This document shows, piece by piece, positions 21,870 through 33,290 of a stretch of DNA of 64,000 nt. The notes beneath the pieces are model-generated. The model did not search any database and was not told the DNA's origin. It saw only the letters and a list, made by a program, of their open reading frames with translations. The DNA is taken from contig NW_026992297.1 of assembly GCF_028769735.1 (NCBI RefSeq), positions 116,618 through 180,617 on the forward strand, in the 5' to 3' direction. Position numbers and translations under genes: made by a program. Numbering within the stretch: position 1 is the first letter of the stretch; every line of letters starts with the position of its first letter. The stretch is from Zonotrichia leucophrys gambelii. Taxonomy: Eukaryota > Chordata > Aves > Passeriformes > Passerellidae.

Positions 21870-23150
21870 GGGCAAAATGAGTATATTGCAGTCAGAGGTA
21901 GTTAATACTTTGATTTCCAGAATTGTTTTGTATGTAATTGTAACTGAAGTTCTAGAACTAGAAAGTACCTCTATCCAAAGTGATGCTGAATAGCTTTAGT
22001 CCCAAGCTTTTAATCAGTATACTAAATCTATGAGAGAACCTTCTGAGGTAAAAGATTTAAACCTATCTACTGTAGTAATCCACAAGAATCAAGTATATGA
22101 GAAGCAAGAATGGCAAGAATGAAAACTGTGGACACTTCAAGAGATCAGAAGAGAAGAAATCAAAGTATGGTGCCAAGTTATCAATGGGACAGCTTATGAA
22201 AGACCAGATGCAATTAGTGTCTCAACCTCTCCTGGTGTATACGAACACCAAGAAGTTTGTGATAGCCTAAGTAAATCAGACTGTTGGTGTAATTTCACCT
22301 TAATACAGCCTGTAGAAGTGACTTGCCTTTAGGCTTGAGATGCTATCAGACTTTCATTTAAATTCAAAGTAGACACTGCACTTTTTACAACAGCAAGACC
22401 TTACACAACCCACACTAAGACTCAAATAGTTCAGACTCAACCCAAACTTGAACCTGAAGTGTATGAAATAGGCCCCTATGTAGTGAAGAATGTGGGTGAA
22501 CAACAACTATTATTCAATCCAGAATGGTCTCTCAAATAGGTTGAGTTGCTAATGTAAATTAACATCTCAAAAATCCAACCAGCCTGCTCCTTCTTCCTAA
22601 AAACATCCTTTGAAGGCTGGACAATGGAGTTACAAAGACAAGTATATCTCAGGACCAGAATAAGAAAGGATCTAACTGAGATATTAGAGACAAAATTAAG
22701 AGTTTTAAATGGAATTGATTCAGAAATACTGATGAATAAACTGGCTACTGCAGCAGGTGGCCTAACAAAATTGAAGCAGCCTTTACAGTCATGTCTACTG
22801 ACATTAAGAACTAGCCAGTGGTAGATTTCAAAAGTAATGCCAAAGTGAGAAAAAGCCAGAGAACAAGACCACAAGTTAATAGGAGAAGCACTTAGTATAG
22901 TTCAAGATAATGTGTCTTTAGCTTTCAGTTGTGTACAAGCACAGTTATAGATGCAAGCAACAGCAGCTCTGATCATACAAGAAGGGAGTGAAGGTATTTA
23001 CTAGAAAAATATGTGCGTGCCTGAGAACTGCCTGTGCTGCTGTAAAAATTGATAGCAACGATGTTATTTTGTCTAGTAGGAATCATTCTAATTTCTGTAT
23101 TTGTAATTTTGTTAAGATTATCAGGTGTGATTTTTCGTACTTGGCCCCAG
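21870..23150 (+). pseudogene. env: ERV-A env remnant
   Basis: Surface-unit and transmembrane-unit sequence is readable only in pieces. SU carries Trp/Cys-containing segments around 22090-22330. TM-like sequence follows at 22600-22980, including an open piece 22624-22824 (IDSEILMNKLATAAGGLTKL, helical) and a CVQAQL segment. A hydrophobic anchor is suggested at about 23050-23120. I cannot find a clear furin site or CX6CC motif, so the domain limits are uncertain. Stops are frequent. Confidence 0.6.
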
Positions 23151-23383
23151 TGACATCCCACCAGCTAATTAAAACCAATTATACAATGTATCACAGACTA
23201 TCACCTACTCCTATTGGGATAGACCTTACATTAGTAAAACAATTAATTAAGCACCAAGACCTACTGAAGATCTTAAAAGAAATCCAAGAAAGTGGAAAGA
23301 AAACCTTAATTAGTGTCCAACATGATACAAAAGAAATAACTAGAATTCTACAGAGAATAAAACAAAATGTAGATCATCACTAG
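22988..23383 (+). other. Open frame spanning the env end and 3' region of ERV-A
   Basis: A 131-codon frame overlaps the env anchor region in another frame in its first half. Its second half (LVKQLIKHQDLLKILKEIQE, then RILQRIKQN) is helical and Lys-rich and could be the env cytoplasmic tail region or a separate 3' frame. I do not recognise it and it may be chance. Confidence 0.25.
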
Positions 23384-23642
23384 TGAGATGTGATCTTTAA
23401 GTAGTCACCGACTGCAAATGGAATCTTTAATAAGTTGTGTCATCCCATTGTAGTTTTGTTAATATTAGTTAGAATAAGTTTAAGATTATCCCTTATATTG
23501 CTAATTTAGAATTAGAGAATACTACGAGTAGCTGTGTTAACTCCTTTATCAAACATACATGGTAAAGCATTAAGAGACACTTATTGTCATAAGGGTTTGA
23601 ATTAAGTAAAATAATTTACTTATTTTCTATAAAAGAGAGGAA

Positions 23643-24078
23643 TGAGACAGAGTAAAAATCCCCCAGACTAGAAATCCATTTTGATTTAAGAGAAAAGTAC
23701 ATCTTTAAGCCTGTGTAGCCTAGCCACAAGGCCGAAGCTAAAAAGGAAACTGCATCAATCAAAGACAGAGATAAGGAGAAGGAGACACAGGGGAGACAGA
23801 GGGAGATAAAGAGAGACAGAAACTGCTGTGAGAGCAGGTCAGCATCACCTAACAATTCTTTCTGATAAAGAAAAACTAGCAGCAAATGTCACGCGAAATT
23901 CGTAAAAATGAATATGTATGAACCTATTGTGAAACTGTATGCATATGTATTTGAGAAAGAGATAAAAAGAGACCTGAAGTTCTAAAGAGAGCAGTCTCCG
24001 CATGCGTCCAGCTCTGAAATAAACATACTGGCTTTACAACCTTCACAAAGTTGTAGAGTTCTTTTTCTCCGAAAAACA
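23643..24078 (+). mobile_element. ERV-A 3' LTR
   Basis: This 436-bp LTR starts TGAGACAGAGTAAAAATC after a purine tract AAAAGAGAGGAA and ends CCGAAAAACA. It is shorter than the 5' LTR by small deletions near its end. The flank GTAA pairs with GTAG at 15230-15233. Confidence 0.92.
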
Positions 24079-24308
24079 GTAACAATGCTTGGCTCCTCCC
24101 TCTGGGCGGAGCATCTCAGAATGGGATGCTATAGTTCTTATCAGTCATGCAGTGACATTCAAATTGCCTTTTATCAGCAGATGTCCCCTCTCCAGGGAAG
24201 AGTGATTATGATCACTCAGAGAGAGAGACAAGGCAAACTGCCCACTTGACAAAAGACAACTGCCATACAGATGGTAATAGAATACATCTTGCCTTGAATC
24301 CTGGAACA
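24079..24308 (-). mobile_element. ERV-C 5' LTR, upstream part
   Basis: On the minus strand this begins TGTTCCAGGATTCAAGGC at 24308 and runs to the ERV-A insertion point. Joined to 14780-15233 it restores one continuous LTR, with a TATA-like GATATAATCC just beyond the junction on the ERV-C side. Confidence 0.78.
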
Positions 24309-25166
24309 GGCAGTATACATCCCACATGGCAATTTTTACCAGTCATTCAATATATCAGCATTTCTGTTGAAGAATTTAAACCTTGCTATGCTACTAGTAC
24401 ACAGGAAGACACTATATTCACACAGCTAATCTTTAATCTCTCCAATTAACAGTCCTGGCAAAATACACAGCTCACTGAAAATTCAAGGTTAATTTTAACA
24501 GTTCCAGTAATTATGTCACAAATATTGCAAGGATAGCCTGTCTGCATTCTCGGGTGTGAGTACGCAGTGTCACCTGTTAACTGAATGAGAAACTCTCCTG
24601 TACCAATCTCTGCAATTATCTGATAATAGAGTAGCCTAAGTCTTAGTAAGCGGGTAGGCACACAGTAATAACTGTCAGTAGCCTTTCCAGCAGTCCCTGG
24701 TGCAGCTATGCACAGGAGTTTTTAACATCAAAGCCTCTCTCATTCAGGAAGCAGTTACAGGATTCTTTAACCCGTAATAAAAGTTGCTCCAATGTGGAGA
24801 ATGTGCTGCAATATCTTTAAGCTGCACCAACACTACCAGGATACCTCCCCAGTCTCGGGATACTCATAGTCCCATGGTTCTTCATCCAGCAAATACCACT
24901 GACCTAACCTTATAGGCTGTGCCAGCATTCTGCTGTCTGTCAGATTGTGGTTTGCAAAGAAGGTCCCCTGTCATTGTAGCAGGGTCTGAACTCTGCTTTC
25001 TGCTTGCAGTCATGGCAGTCCAGGGTCGTAAGGGCTGCCTAGCTGAGTTGCAGTCTGTCTCTTCATTGCAATCTGGTATATCATTTTTCTGGGTCCGTGG
25101 GGCTTCTTTGTTGATTGCAGTCCACCTCTTCACTGTAATCTGATATCCCATTCTTCAGGCACCAAA
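24309..25166 (-). mobile_element. Probable ERV leader with Leu-like primer site, minus strand
   Basis: At 25145-25164 the minus strand reads TGGTGCCTGAAGAATGGGAT, close to the Leu-type primer site of ERV-L elements, two bases from a possible LTR starting at 25167. The following sequence contains two imperfect copies of a roughly 42-bp unit (25049-25090 and 25115-25157). No coding domain is readable before ERV-C truncates it. Confidence 0.45.
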
Positions 25167-25439
25167 TGTTAGGAAGCAGAGAGATGCAGAGTCCCCAGGC
25201 AGGTGCAAAAGTGAGCTGTTTCTTGTGAAACCCAGGCCTTTTTAAGCAGTTTGGCCTTTATCAGTGAGAGTCCATGTAAGCACAAACAAGCATAATCCAA
25301 CCAACCACCATAAACCACGATGCAAACATGCAATGGTTATGATGCCTTCAGTATTAGCTTTCATATTTTCCAGATTCTGTCGTGCATTAGTATATAACTC
25401 TGAACTTCATATAAAGTGGTAGCAAGTTCTCTTCACAGT
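25167..25439 (-). mobile_element. Possible LTR attached to the Leu-like primer site
   Basis: The minus strand ends ..CTGCTTCCTAACA next to the primer-like site and has TTAAAAAGGCC near 25237. Its far end is not determinable because another LTR in plus orientation follows. Confidence 0.35.
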
Positions 25440-25798
25440 TTAGTTAGACAAAACCATCCTTTTCCAGCCTGAGAACCAAGAACACCATTGCAGCTTCAGG
25501 CCCAAAAAGTATAAACAATGGCGAATTGAGGCGAGCATTCTGGAAGGATGGGACTTCATAACCTGAAACTGTAATTGGACAATTAACCCCAATATGTAAA
25601 TGGACCAAAACTTATAAAGGTGTGAAAACTTCTGATTGGTCGTCCATCTTCAGTCAGTTTTGGGTCCATCTTGGGTAGAGCCATGACTGGGCTCTTGTAC
25701 TGCCCAAGGTGTATCATTTGAAGGCCTTTCTAATAAATACCTACTTTATTCCTTTAACACTGTCTAGCCTCTGTTCCAGGTAGCCTCTTTAGGCATCA
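25440..25798 (+). mobile_element. Solo LTR or LTR end
   Basis: Plus-strand promoter-like order: TTATAAAGGTGTG near 25612, AATAAATACC near 25732, and the end CTTTAGGCATCA at 25798. The 5' boundary is approximate. It directly precedes the ERV-D pol relic. Confidence 0.6.
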
Positions 25799-25929
25799 GT
25801 TATATAACTTGTTTTTCTAATTCAGCTGAGTCACTTCCCATAGTCCTTTTCTACTTAGCCAAAGTAACAGGTCTGAGCCATTATTTTACAAGGGTAACAA
25901 GGCCCTTACTTTGTAAGGTTTTACCTATA

Positions 25930-26669
25930 CACAACATGTTGTTAGAACAGGATGTTGCCCTAAAGACAACGTCTGTTGTAAACCCTGCTATGATTTTGTT
26001 CTCCACGTTAATTGACAGTGTGCCTGAGCATGACTGATTACAGACAATAAAAGAGGCCTATTCCAGCAGACCAGACCTGAAGGACGCACGTCTAGAAAAT
26101 CTACATTGGGAACCATGAAAAGCACACAGAGGGAAGCAACTTCATGAGAGATGGTAAGGAAATGACATGTTATGCAGTGACAACCACAAACAAGGTAATC
26201 AGGCAAAGGCCTTGCCATCAGATGTACCATCATAGAAAGCCAAACTGATTGTACTGACAAGAGCTCTAGAACTGAGCGAAGGAAAAAAGGTGAATATATG
26301 GACTGACTCTAAATATGCCTTTAGTGTTGTCCATGCCTGTGGAGTCATCTGGAAGGAGAGAGGGATGCTAACCACTCAGGGTAATGAAATCAAACATGCT
26401 GAACAGATGAACATGCTGAAATCACAATGAAATCAAACATGCTGAACACACTCCAGCAGAGTATCTGAAAGCCTACAGAAGTAGGTATTATGTATTGAAG
26501 AGGTCATCAGAAAAGGAAAACAACTCCCGAACAGGGAAATCGCTTTGCTGATGAAACAGAAAAAGAGTTGCAGGAAAAGTCATTCTTGCAGTGGTACCAC
26601 AGAAAGATTCAGATTTGTCAGGGTTTACCTCAAAATATGATCAGAGAGATCACAAGTTAATTGAGTTTC
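25930..26669 (+). pseudogene. pol: ERV-D pol: RNase H
   Basis: Across changing frames the sequence aligns with ERV-A 20090-20800: VVNPAM, TIKEAYSSRPDLKDARLEN, KVIRQRP, VNIWTDSKYAF with the RNase H Asp, and GVIWKERGMLTTQGNEIKHA. Many stops and a short internal duplication near 26400-26450 (NMLKSQ-type repeat) break it. It ends at the LTR inserted at 26670. Confidence 0.82.
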
Positions 26670-28116
26670 TGTAGTGGTTTTGGTTTGCTAATTTAAGATG
26701 TTTCAGTTAATGTACTAGTGTGGTGGGTTTAGTGTTGGTTGATTACTAGTGTACTCACTAGAATGTACTTATTCATCTTTTGTTGTGAGGTAGGATTAGG
26801 AGAAAGGTAAAACAGGTTCAAAACTTTAAAAGGGTATAAAGAAAAAATTATTAATAGTAACTAAAAGAAGGAGTAATAAGAATCAGAAGAAAACCTTCAG
26901 GACACTTTTCCTCCCCTTACAACCTTTTCTTTCTTAATGATAATGAAAAGAAACAAAACCTAAAATTTTAGACAGTTTATCACTTCTAGAATAGTCTTTC
27001 TTCAATTTATTTAGGCAGAGAAGTCCTTCTTGTTTATGTTATGAGACTTCTCCACAAGAAAACAGTTCTCTCATCGTTTTCAATTTTCATGAAAAGCAGC
27101 CACCAGGGAAAGTTTGTAATCATTAAATTTCTCCCATTTTCCACAAGCTTTTCTTACAGTTGTGTTTATGGGTCATGTTAATTTATGGGGTATTGTTTTA
27201 AAGATGAGTTGTTCAAAGGTAAAGGTTTTCATTATCTATTTTTAAAATAATCTTCTTCTTGGAGGCATAAGATTTTCATTACTCTTTTTTTCTTCTCTGT
27301 TCAAACTTCTTATAGGATCACAGCTACTTTAACATCTGTTTATTTAGTATGGAGGCCTTTGCTTGCTATCTACAATTTGAACACTTTCATCTCCCCATAC
27401 TTTCATGTGTTATAAGGAAGAAAGAGTATTTTCTCCATAGTTTTACAAGAGGATTTTAACCCCAAGATCATGGCATCTCCTCATCCCTCCCATCTGGGAT
27501 TTGACTTCTTTTTCACTGACTTCAGTGTCTTCATGTTGCTCCTCTACTATGTTTGCATTTTGTTCTTTTATTTCACTCAAAGGAGGATTGAAGCACTAAA
27601 AGAGTTAATAATTTGCTCAGGGCTTACAGATGGTCACCTGACCCTGGCCGGGTTCTGTAGCTTGCAGTGGGAACTGTGGCCAGGAAATTAATGGTTTCTC
27701 CTCTCCCCTACCCAGTGGTTGTAGGTGAATTTCACTGGTGGTAGAATCTTGGTCAAGCCAACCCTATCCAGTGTTGTTCTTGGAGTCCAGTGGACTCAGT
27801 TCAGCCCTGGGCTGGCAGTAGGGAAGGGTTAAGTTGTAGTAAGATGTTAGAAATTGTAGCCATGGCCCAGCCCAGTCTCAGCCCCCCTGCACACTCCCCT
27901 TTCCCTGCCCAGCAACCAATAGAGGGGAGGGCACTCCAGGAAGGAGGCCTGGGCCCGCAGCAAAGACCTCCCAACCTGGCCCCTGTTACCTCTTTACCGA
28001 CTGGGAAAAAAAGAGGTTTCCTGGGATTTTTAATTTTTTACATGTGTGTTCACAGAGGCATATCAGCTTTCTCTTTGCATCACTTCTGTGAATGCTTCCC
28101 ATACAAAACCACTACA
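26670..28116. mobile_element. Large (1.45 kb) LTR-like insertion with TGTAGTGGTTTTG/CAAAACCACTACA ends
   Basis: The insert has long imperfect inverted termini, TGTAGTGGTTTTG at the left and CAAAACCACTACA at the right, and separates RNase H from integrase of ERV-D. No coding sequence is seen inside. It looks like a long avian ERV-L-type LTR. Flanks (GTTTC and GATCC) do not form a clean duplication. Confidence 0.7.
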
Positions 28117-28399
28117 GATCCTTAAGGCTGAAATCAAAGAAAGCAGGTAGGCTGTCACCACAGTGGGACAGGTTGTAGTCCCACCCCTGCTCCTTCAGAA
28201 AATAGCACAGCGAGAGCATGAGAGTACCCATTGGGGAACAGAAAATCTTTTGAAACATCTGAGGAAGGTAATAATAGGAAAGGGAATGACAGATGCTGTA
28301 CAATGTATAATAAGCAACTGTGAAATCTGTTGTAGAAACAGCCCTGACACAAGCAAAAGAGTTGTGTTAGGAATAACAAAAGCAGGAGATATCCCTGGA
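28117..28399 (+). pseudogene. pol: ERV-D pol: integrase zinc-binding domain
   Basis: VVVPPLLLQKIAQREHESTHWGTENLL contains the His pair and CEICCRNSP the Cys pair of the integrase HHCC domain. The frame is open across this piece and is interrupted at 28400 by a solo LTR, after which the same protein continues at 28703. Confidence 0.88.
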
Positions 28400-28702
28400 T
28401 GTCACAGCACAGCTAGTCTGCAGCTGAACAAGATAAATCTGGCCATAAAAAAATCCAATTTGGCTGACCTGGCTCATTCTAGAAAGGAAGTAACAAAGAC
28501 CTCAGCCAACCTGGTTCAAACTTAGATGCAGCTATACCACTGGCCAGAGAGCTGGGTGGAGAGAGGTCTCATCCAATCAGCTATCTATGCTGGGAAATCC
28601 AAAGCCCCTATAAAAAGGGCAGCCATATAAAACTCATTGCTTTTTGCTGATGACTCTCAGTGTTGTGTCGTGTGTGTCTCCAACCCATGACTTCATGTAA
28701 CA
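28400..28702 (+). mobile_element. Short solo LTR in ERV-D integrase
   Basis: A 303-bp element, TGTCACAGCACAGC to CTTCATGTAACA, with TATAAAAAGGGC near 28610. A perfect 6-bp duplication CCTGGA flanks it (28394-28399, 28703-28708). Removing it joins the integrase zinc domain to the core. Confidence 0.92.
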
Positions 28703-29368
28703 CCTGGAGATTAGTGGCAAATAGATTTTGATGAGTTACCATGCAAAAAAGAATAGAGATACGCACTGGTGTTGGTTAACACCTTCAGTGGATGGCCTGA
28801 AGCTTACCCCTGTCATAATAACACAGCAAAAGAAGTGGTAAAAGTATTTTTCAATCATATAATTCCAAGGTTTGGGGTTCCTTTTGGGTTTTCCTCAGAT
28901 AGGGGACCACATTTCATTGCAACAGTGGTCAGGGAAGTTAGGATTCTGGGAATTGTTTGGGGACCTGCACATACCATACAGGCCCCAAGCAAGTGGCAAA
29001 GTTGAACGTATGAATGGAACCCTCAAAACCCAGATTAGTAAGATCTGTCAAGAAATGTCCATGACATGGGTTCAAGCTTTGGCTATAGCCTTACTGAGAA
29101 TATGCATACAATCAAGGCGGAGGGGCAACATAAGTCCCTATAAAATATTATGTGGCAGGCCATATCAAATTCCACATATGCTGGGAGAAATTCATATGAG
29201 GGGGAAAATTGAGTTACAAAAGTATTTAATGGCTTTAAGTTCCACTTTGCAGAAGCTCCAGAGATTCGTCATGTTTCCCAGACCAATAAGACTGGACACA
29301 CCTGCTCATCTGTTCCAGCCTGGAGACTGGATGTATGTTAAATGGTGGGACAGTGGTCCCTTGCAAGC
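28703..29368 (+). pseudogene. pol: ERV-D pol: integrase catalytic core
   Basis: WQIDFDELP (first Asp) near 28720, NTFSGWPEAYPCHN, FSSDRGPHFIAT (second Asp) and KVERMNGTLKTQISK (Glu) give a complete D,D,E set across two frames, then LRICIQSRRRGNISPYKILCGRPYQ. The C-terminal FQPGDWMYVKWWDSGPLQA runs to the solo LTR at 29369. One frameshift lies between 28870 and 28980. Confidence 0.9.
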
Positions 29369-30270
29369 TGTCAGGATCCGTCCTGGTGGACAGATGACCT
29401 GATGGTTCGTAGGAATGATCTCAGAGTGCAAAAACCAACACGGTACAAGGAGGGTTGCAGTGATAATCAAATCAAATGCAGTTTTATTGAAATAACCATA
29501 GCAAAAATGCGATAGAGGGATTAAGCGAGAGAAAAAGAGAGAGAAAGAAAGAGGAGAGAGCGAGGGAAGGAGAGGGGATATAGCTACCAACGCAGAGACG
29601 GAGTCCTTTGGTCCAGTCCAGCCGAGGGTCCGCCTGCTACGCTGGGGAGATCTCAAAGGCTCTAGCTAACTCAGAGGTTTTTATTACTGAAAATTGTGAG
29701 GGGGGGGGAAACAGATATAATAGAGAACAGATATAACAGGTAGTCTATGTTCTCAGCAGTAAATGAAAGCCATTGTTTTCTCGGTCCAGTGGTCACAATC
29801 TGCAGGCAAACGTCTCGCTTCGGTCAGCTTGCCTTCCCCACACACCTCCCCCGGGCTGGGGGTTTCAGTCCCAGTCCTTGGAAGCAGCAGAGGGGCCTGT
29901 TAGGAGTTTCATGTCTCAGTCCTTGATGGAAAAGCTTCTCACATCTCCGTCTGTCTGTCACGGTGGTAATAAACAGATGGGGGTCTTCTGTGGGAGACCA
30001 CCTGAAACTCAGGAGAAGTCCAGCCAGGCCGAGAGATGGGACAGCTTCCAAAGCTGCTATTGTTGCAAACGGGGCATGGTGCCCTCTCTTAGCATACAGC
30101 AAACACACTTGTGAAAACAATAGCTTAACACTGAGCTTTCAGGTCTCAGGGCCCGTGGCATGTGACTTTTCTCCTTCAGAGCCAGATATATACAGGGGGG
30201 GTCTTCTCTTCAGTGGTCTCCCAAGGATGATCATGAGGCAAATGAGGGAAAATTGGGACAGACTCTCACA
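29369..30270 (-). mobile_element. Solo LTR in ERV-D integrase, inverted
   Basis: A 902-bp element, on the minus strand TGTGAGAGTCTGTCCC to GGATCCTGACA, with AATAAA near 29490. The 5-bp duplication CAAGC (29364-29368, 30271-30275) is perfect and removing the LTR rejoins the integrase frame across it. Same family as 9092-10101. Confidence 0.93.
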
Positions 30271-30420
30271 CAAGCTAAATGGAGAGGACCATTCCAAGCC
30301 CTGCTGACTACCCTCACTGAAGTCAAGGTCACCGGCAAGGGACCCTGGATTCATTACTCCAGAGTTAAAAAGGCATCTGCTCCTGAAACCACCAGAAAAA
30401 CAGACAGATACAAATCAGGG
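30271..30420 (+). pseudogene. pol: ERV-D pol: integrase C-terminal end
   Basis: KWRGPFQALLTTLTEVKVTG then WIHYSRVKKASAP are the typical end of gamma-type integrase. The frame directly continues the piece before the LTR and ends at a stop near 30420, where env begins in another frame. Confidence 0.88.
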
Positions 30421-30788
30421 TGATGTGGTTTGAATTGTTCTTTTTGTGCCTGTTATCTGCACAGTTGGAACCATGACTCAGGTTTGGTCCCAAAATTTGC
30501 ATGTGACTGTAGTCCAAAATATATCCAAAGCTCTTCATAAAAACAGCTTGATAGGATTTGTACTCAATTGCTAACCATGGATAGGAATGGTAGCTGGCCT
30601 CTGTTTGGTGTTTTGATGAAAGCAAACCATTCTGAAAAGTGGGAGCAAGTCAATAAGGCCTATCAGCCTATTATGTCCTGAGCAGCCTAATTGATCAGGA
30701 AAACTATACAGTTCTCTGCACAATCATTAATGCTACTGAAAAGATCGTTCTTCCTCCATATTGTATAAGACCAAATTTGTAGAAAGAG
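30421..30788 (+). pseudogene. env: ERV-D env: leader and surface-unit start
   Basis: An env-like start lies at the pol end: a short hydrophobic leader WFELFFLCLLSA, then a broken surface region with NYTVLCTIINATEK that holds N-glycosylation sites. Stops are frequent. Interrupted by a solo LTR at 30789. Confidence 0.6.
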
Positions 30789-31397
30789 TGTCCTGGTTTA
30801 GGGCAAATTTGGTAGAGAACCTCCAAAGGAAGGCCCCTCCAGAAAACAAACCCACACGGCCCCTCCCCCCCAACCGGTTCGGGAAAAAATTCCTCGGAGA
30901 CAAGTGGAAAGAACCTGTTTATTTGACAGGCACAGCACCCCCCAGCACACAAAATGAACAATACCAGATGACACCGCTCTGAGAAAGATGGCAAAATCAG
31001 GAAGTCTCTTTCGGGGGTGGTTGCTCTGTTCTCAGTCCCTCCGGCGCTGGGCCAGCCACTGCAGCCAAACGGTGCAAACCCTCGGTGTTCCCAGGTCCCA
31101 GTCCGGAGCAGGTTTGAGATGGTCACAGAAACAGGAGAGGAGAAACAGTCCAGGAAGGAATTTGGACTGTTTAGCTAAACTAGCTAATAAGCAGAAGCAA
31201 AAGCAAAAGCGAGAGCAGAGAGACAGCAAGCAAAGCAAAAAAGCCAAAAGCCAAAAGCCAAAAACAGCCCTATGTACTACCCGTCTCTGTGTCTCTGATA
31301 AGAGAAACCCAAACAAAACTTTCAGTCCTCAGAGACAGTCTTAAAGGCACAGAACAGATGAATGGGGATACAAGCATCATAACGTCACCCCAGGACA
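30789..31397 (-). mobile_element. Solo LTR (ERV-G family) in ERV-D env, inverted
   Basis: A 609-bp element that reads TGTCCTGGTTTAGGGC on plus and ends CGTCACCCCAGGACA. A perfect 5-bp duplication AAGAG flanks it (30784-30788, 31398-31402). It is an inverted relative of 5141-5794 and the ERV-G LTRs. Confidence 0.93.
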
Positions 31398-32110
31398 AAG
31401 AGTAAATCCAAACTCTGTAAAAAAGATGGCACAGACATCATGGAGACTAACTCCCCCACACGGGTCAGGATGGTATTGGAAATATGAGAATGAGGCCTGG
31501 AAAGTTTTGCCTTTAGATAGAGATTGGGCCTGTGCCCTTGGGGCTGTAGTTCCAAACATAATATTTGATCACACTGAGGATCCAAATGGATGGATGAGAA
31601 CAAAAAGATTAATTAATCCCCTCGTTGAGCATCCCACACTTTTCCAAGGTATAATCAGAGGTCTCATTCCTTCTTTGTGAGTAGCTGAACTGGAGAGAGT
31701 AAATGTTAACATCTTAGCCATTACTGAACATATTGAACAGGAAACTTGAGATGCAATTTTGGCCTTACAAGAAGAAATCCATGATTTGTCTCGTGTGGTT
31801 TTGCAAAACAGAATGGCTCTCAATTTCCTACTAGCTGCACAAGGAGGCGTGTGCGCAGTCATTTACACCAGTTCTTCTTATGTGGATCATAGCGGAAGAA
31901 TTAAGAAGGCTTTGGTTGAAATTTGGATATAAATTCAAATTTTACATATGGTAGCTCTCAAAAATGACTCATTGAACCTTGAATATATCTTCCATACACT
32001 CACTTCATGGTTACCAAATTGGGCCTGGACAAAAAAACTGTTCATAGTAGCTGTAGCTATAGTTGGTTTCTGTATGATTGCTGGTTGTGTAAGTCAGTAC
32101 TGTGGTTAAA
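31398..32110 (+). pseudogene. env: ERV-D env: surface-unit end and transmembrane unit
   Basis: An 84-codon open piece with WKVLPLDRDWACALG precedes a TM region. TM is recognised by VVLQNRMALNFLLAAQGG (the immunosuppressive-type heptad region), a following Cys-containing loop, and a hydrophobic anchor LFIVAVAIVGFCMIAGCV near 32040-32095. The loop after VCAV has lost part of the CX6CC pattern. Stops near 31680 and 31750 break it. Confidence 0.82.
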
Positions 32111-32166
32111 TATATAGAGTAGAAACTAGACAGGGTAGAGTGTTGTCAAGTCTCTAAAGGGGGGAA

Positions 32167-32653
32167 TGATCCCAAACTGATTTTTGCTTTTATATATTCT
32201 TCATATATATTTGTAGCTCTGTAGCCTATTATTGTATAACTATTTATATTTGTAGCTAGCATTTTTCCTACCCTATTAGACAGAAGTACAAAATACATTC
32301 CTAAGACCCTATCCCAGTCTTGCTTCTTCTGAGAACCAAGGTTGAGTCTCCTTCCCAAGACACTTTCTCATGTGTAAGACATAAACAAAGTAGAACTAGT
32401 AGCAAGGAAGGGGGTTGAGCCAAGAGGGGGAATTACTTCATCATCTGTGTTTCTAATTGGGGATTCTTGTCAATTATGCTAATTTGCTAAACTTATAAAA
32501 CTGTACTTGCCCTATGTCACTTGTGCATCTTCGGCACATTTTCGGCGTGTATTTTGGTGTGTTGTGCATCTGAAGGGACCTTAATTAAATGGTAACTACA
32601 TTTTATCACCTAACCTGGTCTGGCTCTTGATTTTAGGGGCTGAAAAGGCAATA
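32167..32653 (+). mobile_element. ERV-D 3' LTR
   Basis: It starts TGATCCCAAACTG right after the purine tract AAAGGGGGGAA, has TATAAAACTG near 32495 and ends about GGCAATA, where the final CA is apparently changed. The solo LTR at 41942-42448 is the same family, inverted. Confidence 0.82.
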
Positions 32654-33290
32654 CCTAAAAGTGAGCCTACCAGTCATGGTCAAATTACCTCAAATTGGGA
32701 TCATACCTATGACTGATGGACAGTCAAGCCTAGGTGGCTATTGATTCTATCGGCCACCAACACAGAATCAGCTCCTGATGGATATTCCCCACATTCTTAA
32801 ACTGCTTTTGTCTTTCTACAGGTTTATTTTATGCTCTCAACAAAACAAAGGTTTGTCAATGAAGCATTGTAAACTGCTCGTACATTGCGATCATCATGTG
32901 GTAGTGAGTATAGTGCTTTGTTTGCAACTAGAGGCCAGAGATGGAATTGATGTTGTAACTCTCTGTGGAAAAGATACCTTTATCATAGTGTAAGTTCTGT
33001 TGTTTTAGATCCTCTAATAACCTTGGATGTTCAAGTATATCCTCACTAGACAGTAAACTGAGTGTATATCCAGATGTGAGACAAGGAGCTGCTCAAGCAT
33101 CAGCGGAAAGGACTGTTGACTACCTAAACAGCTGTGGAAACTACTGACAGAGACTCCTGGACTCCTATAAGTGAATAAAGCCAGTTCTGGATACAGAGGA
33201 ACCTTACTGGACCACACAGTAACTAATAAATCTGCTGTAGCTAAAGCTGCAACAGAATCAGAAACTCTGAAATAACACACATTAAATGGT
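32654..33290. other. Unassigned, probably degraded ERV sequence
   Basis: Short open frames only. It lies between the ERV-D 3' LTR and the ERV-E env relic and may be the pol end of ERV-E, but I see no diagnostic motif. Confidence 0.35.

Noticed and set aside
27790..28125. 111-codon plus frame inside the 1.45-kb insert, possible host exon
   Set aside because: No domain, lies wholly inside a repeat-like element with inverted ends.
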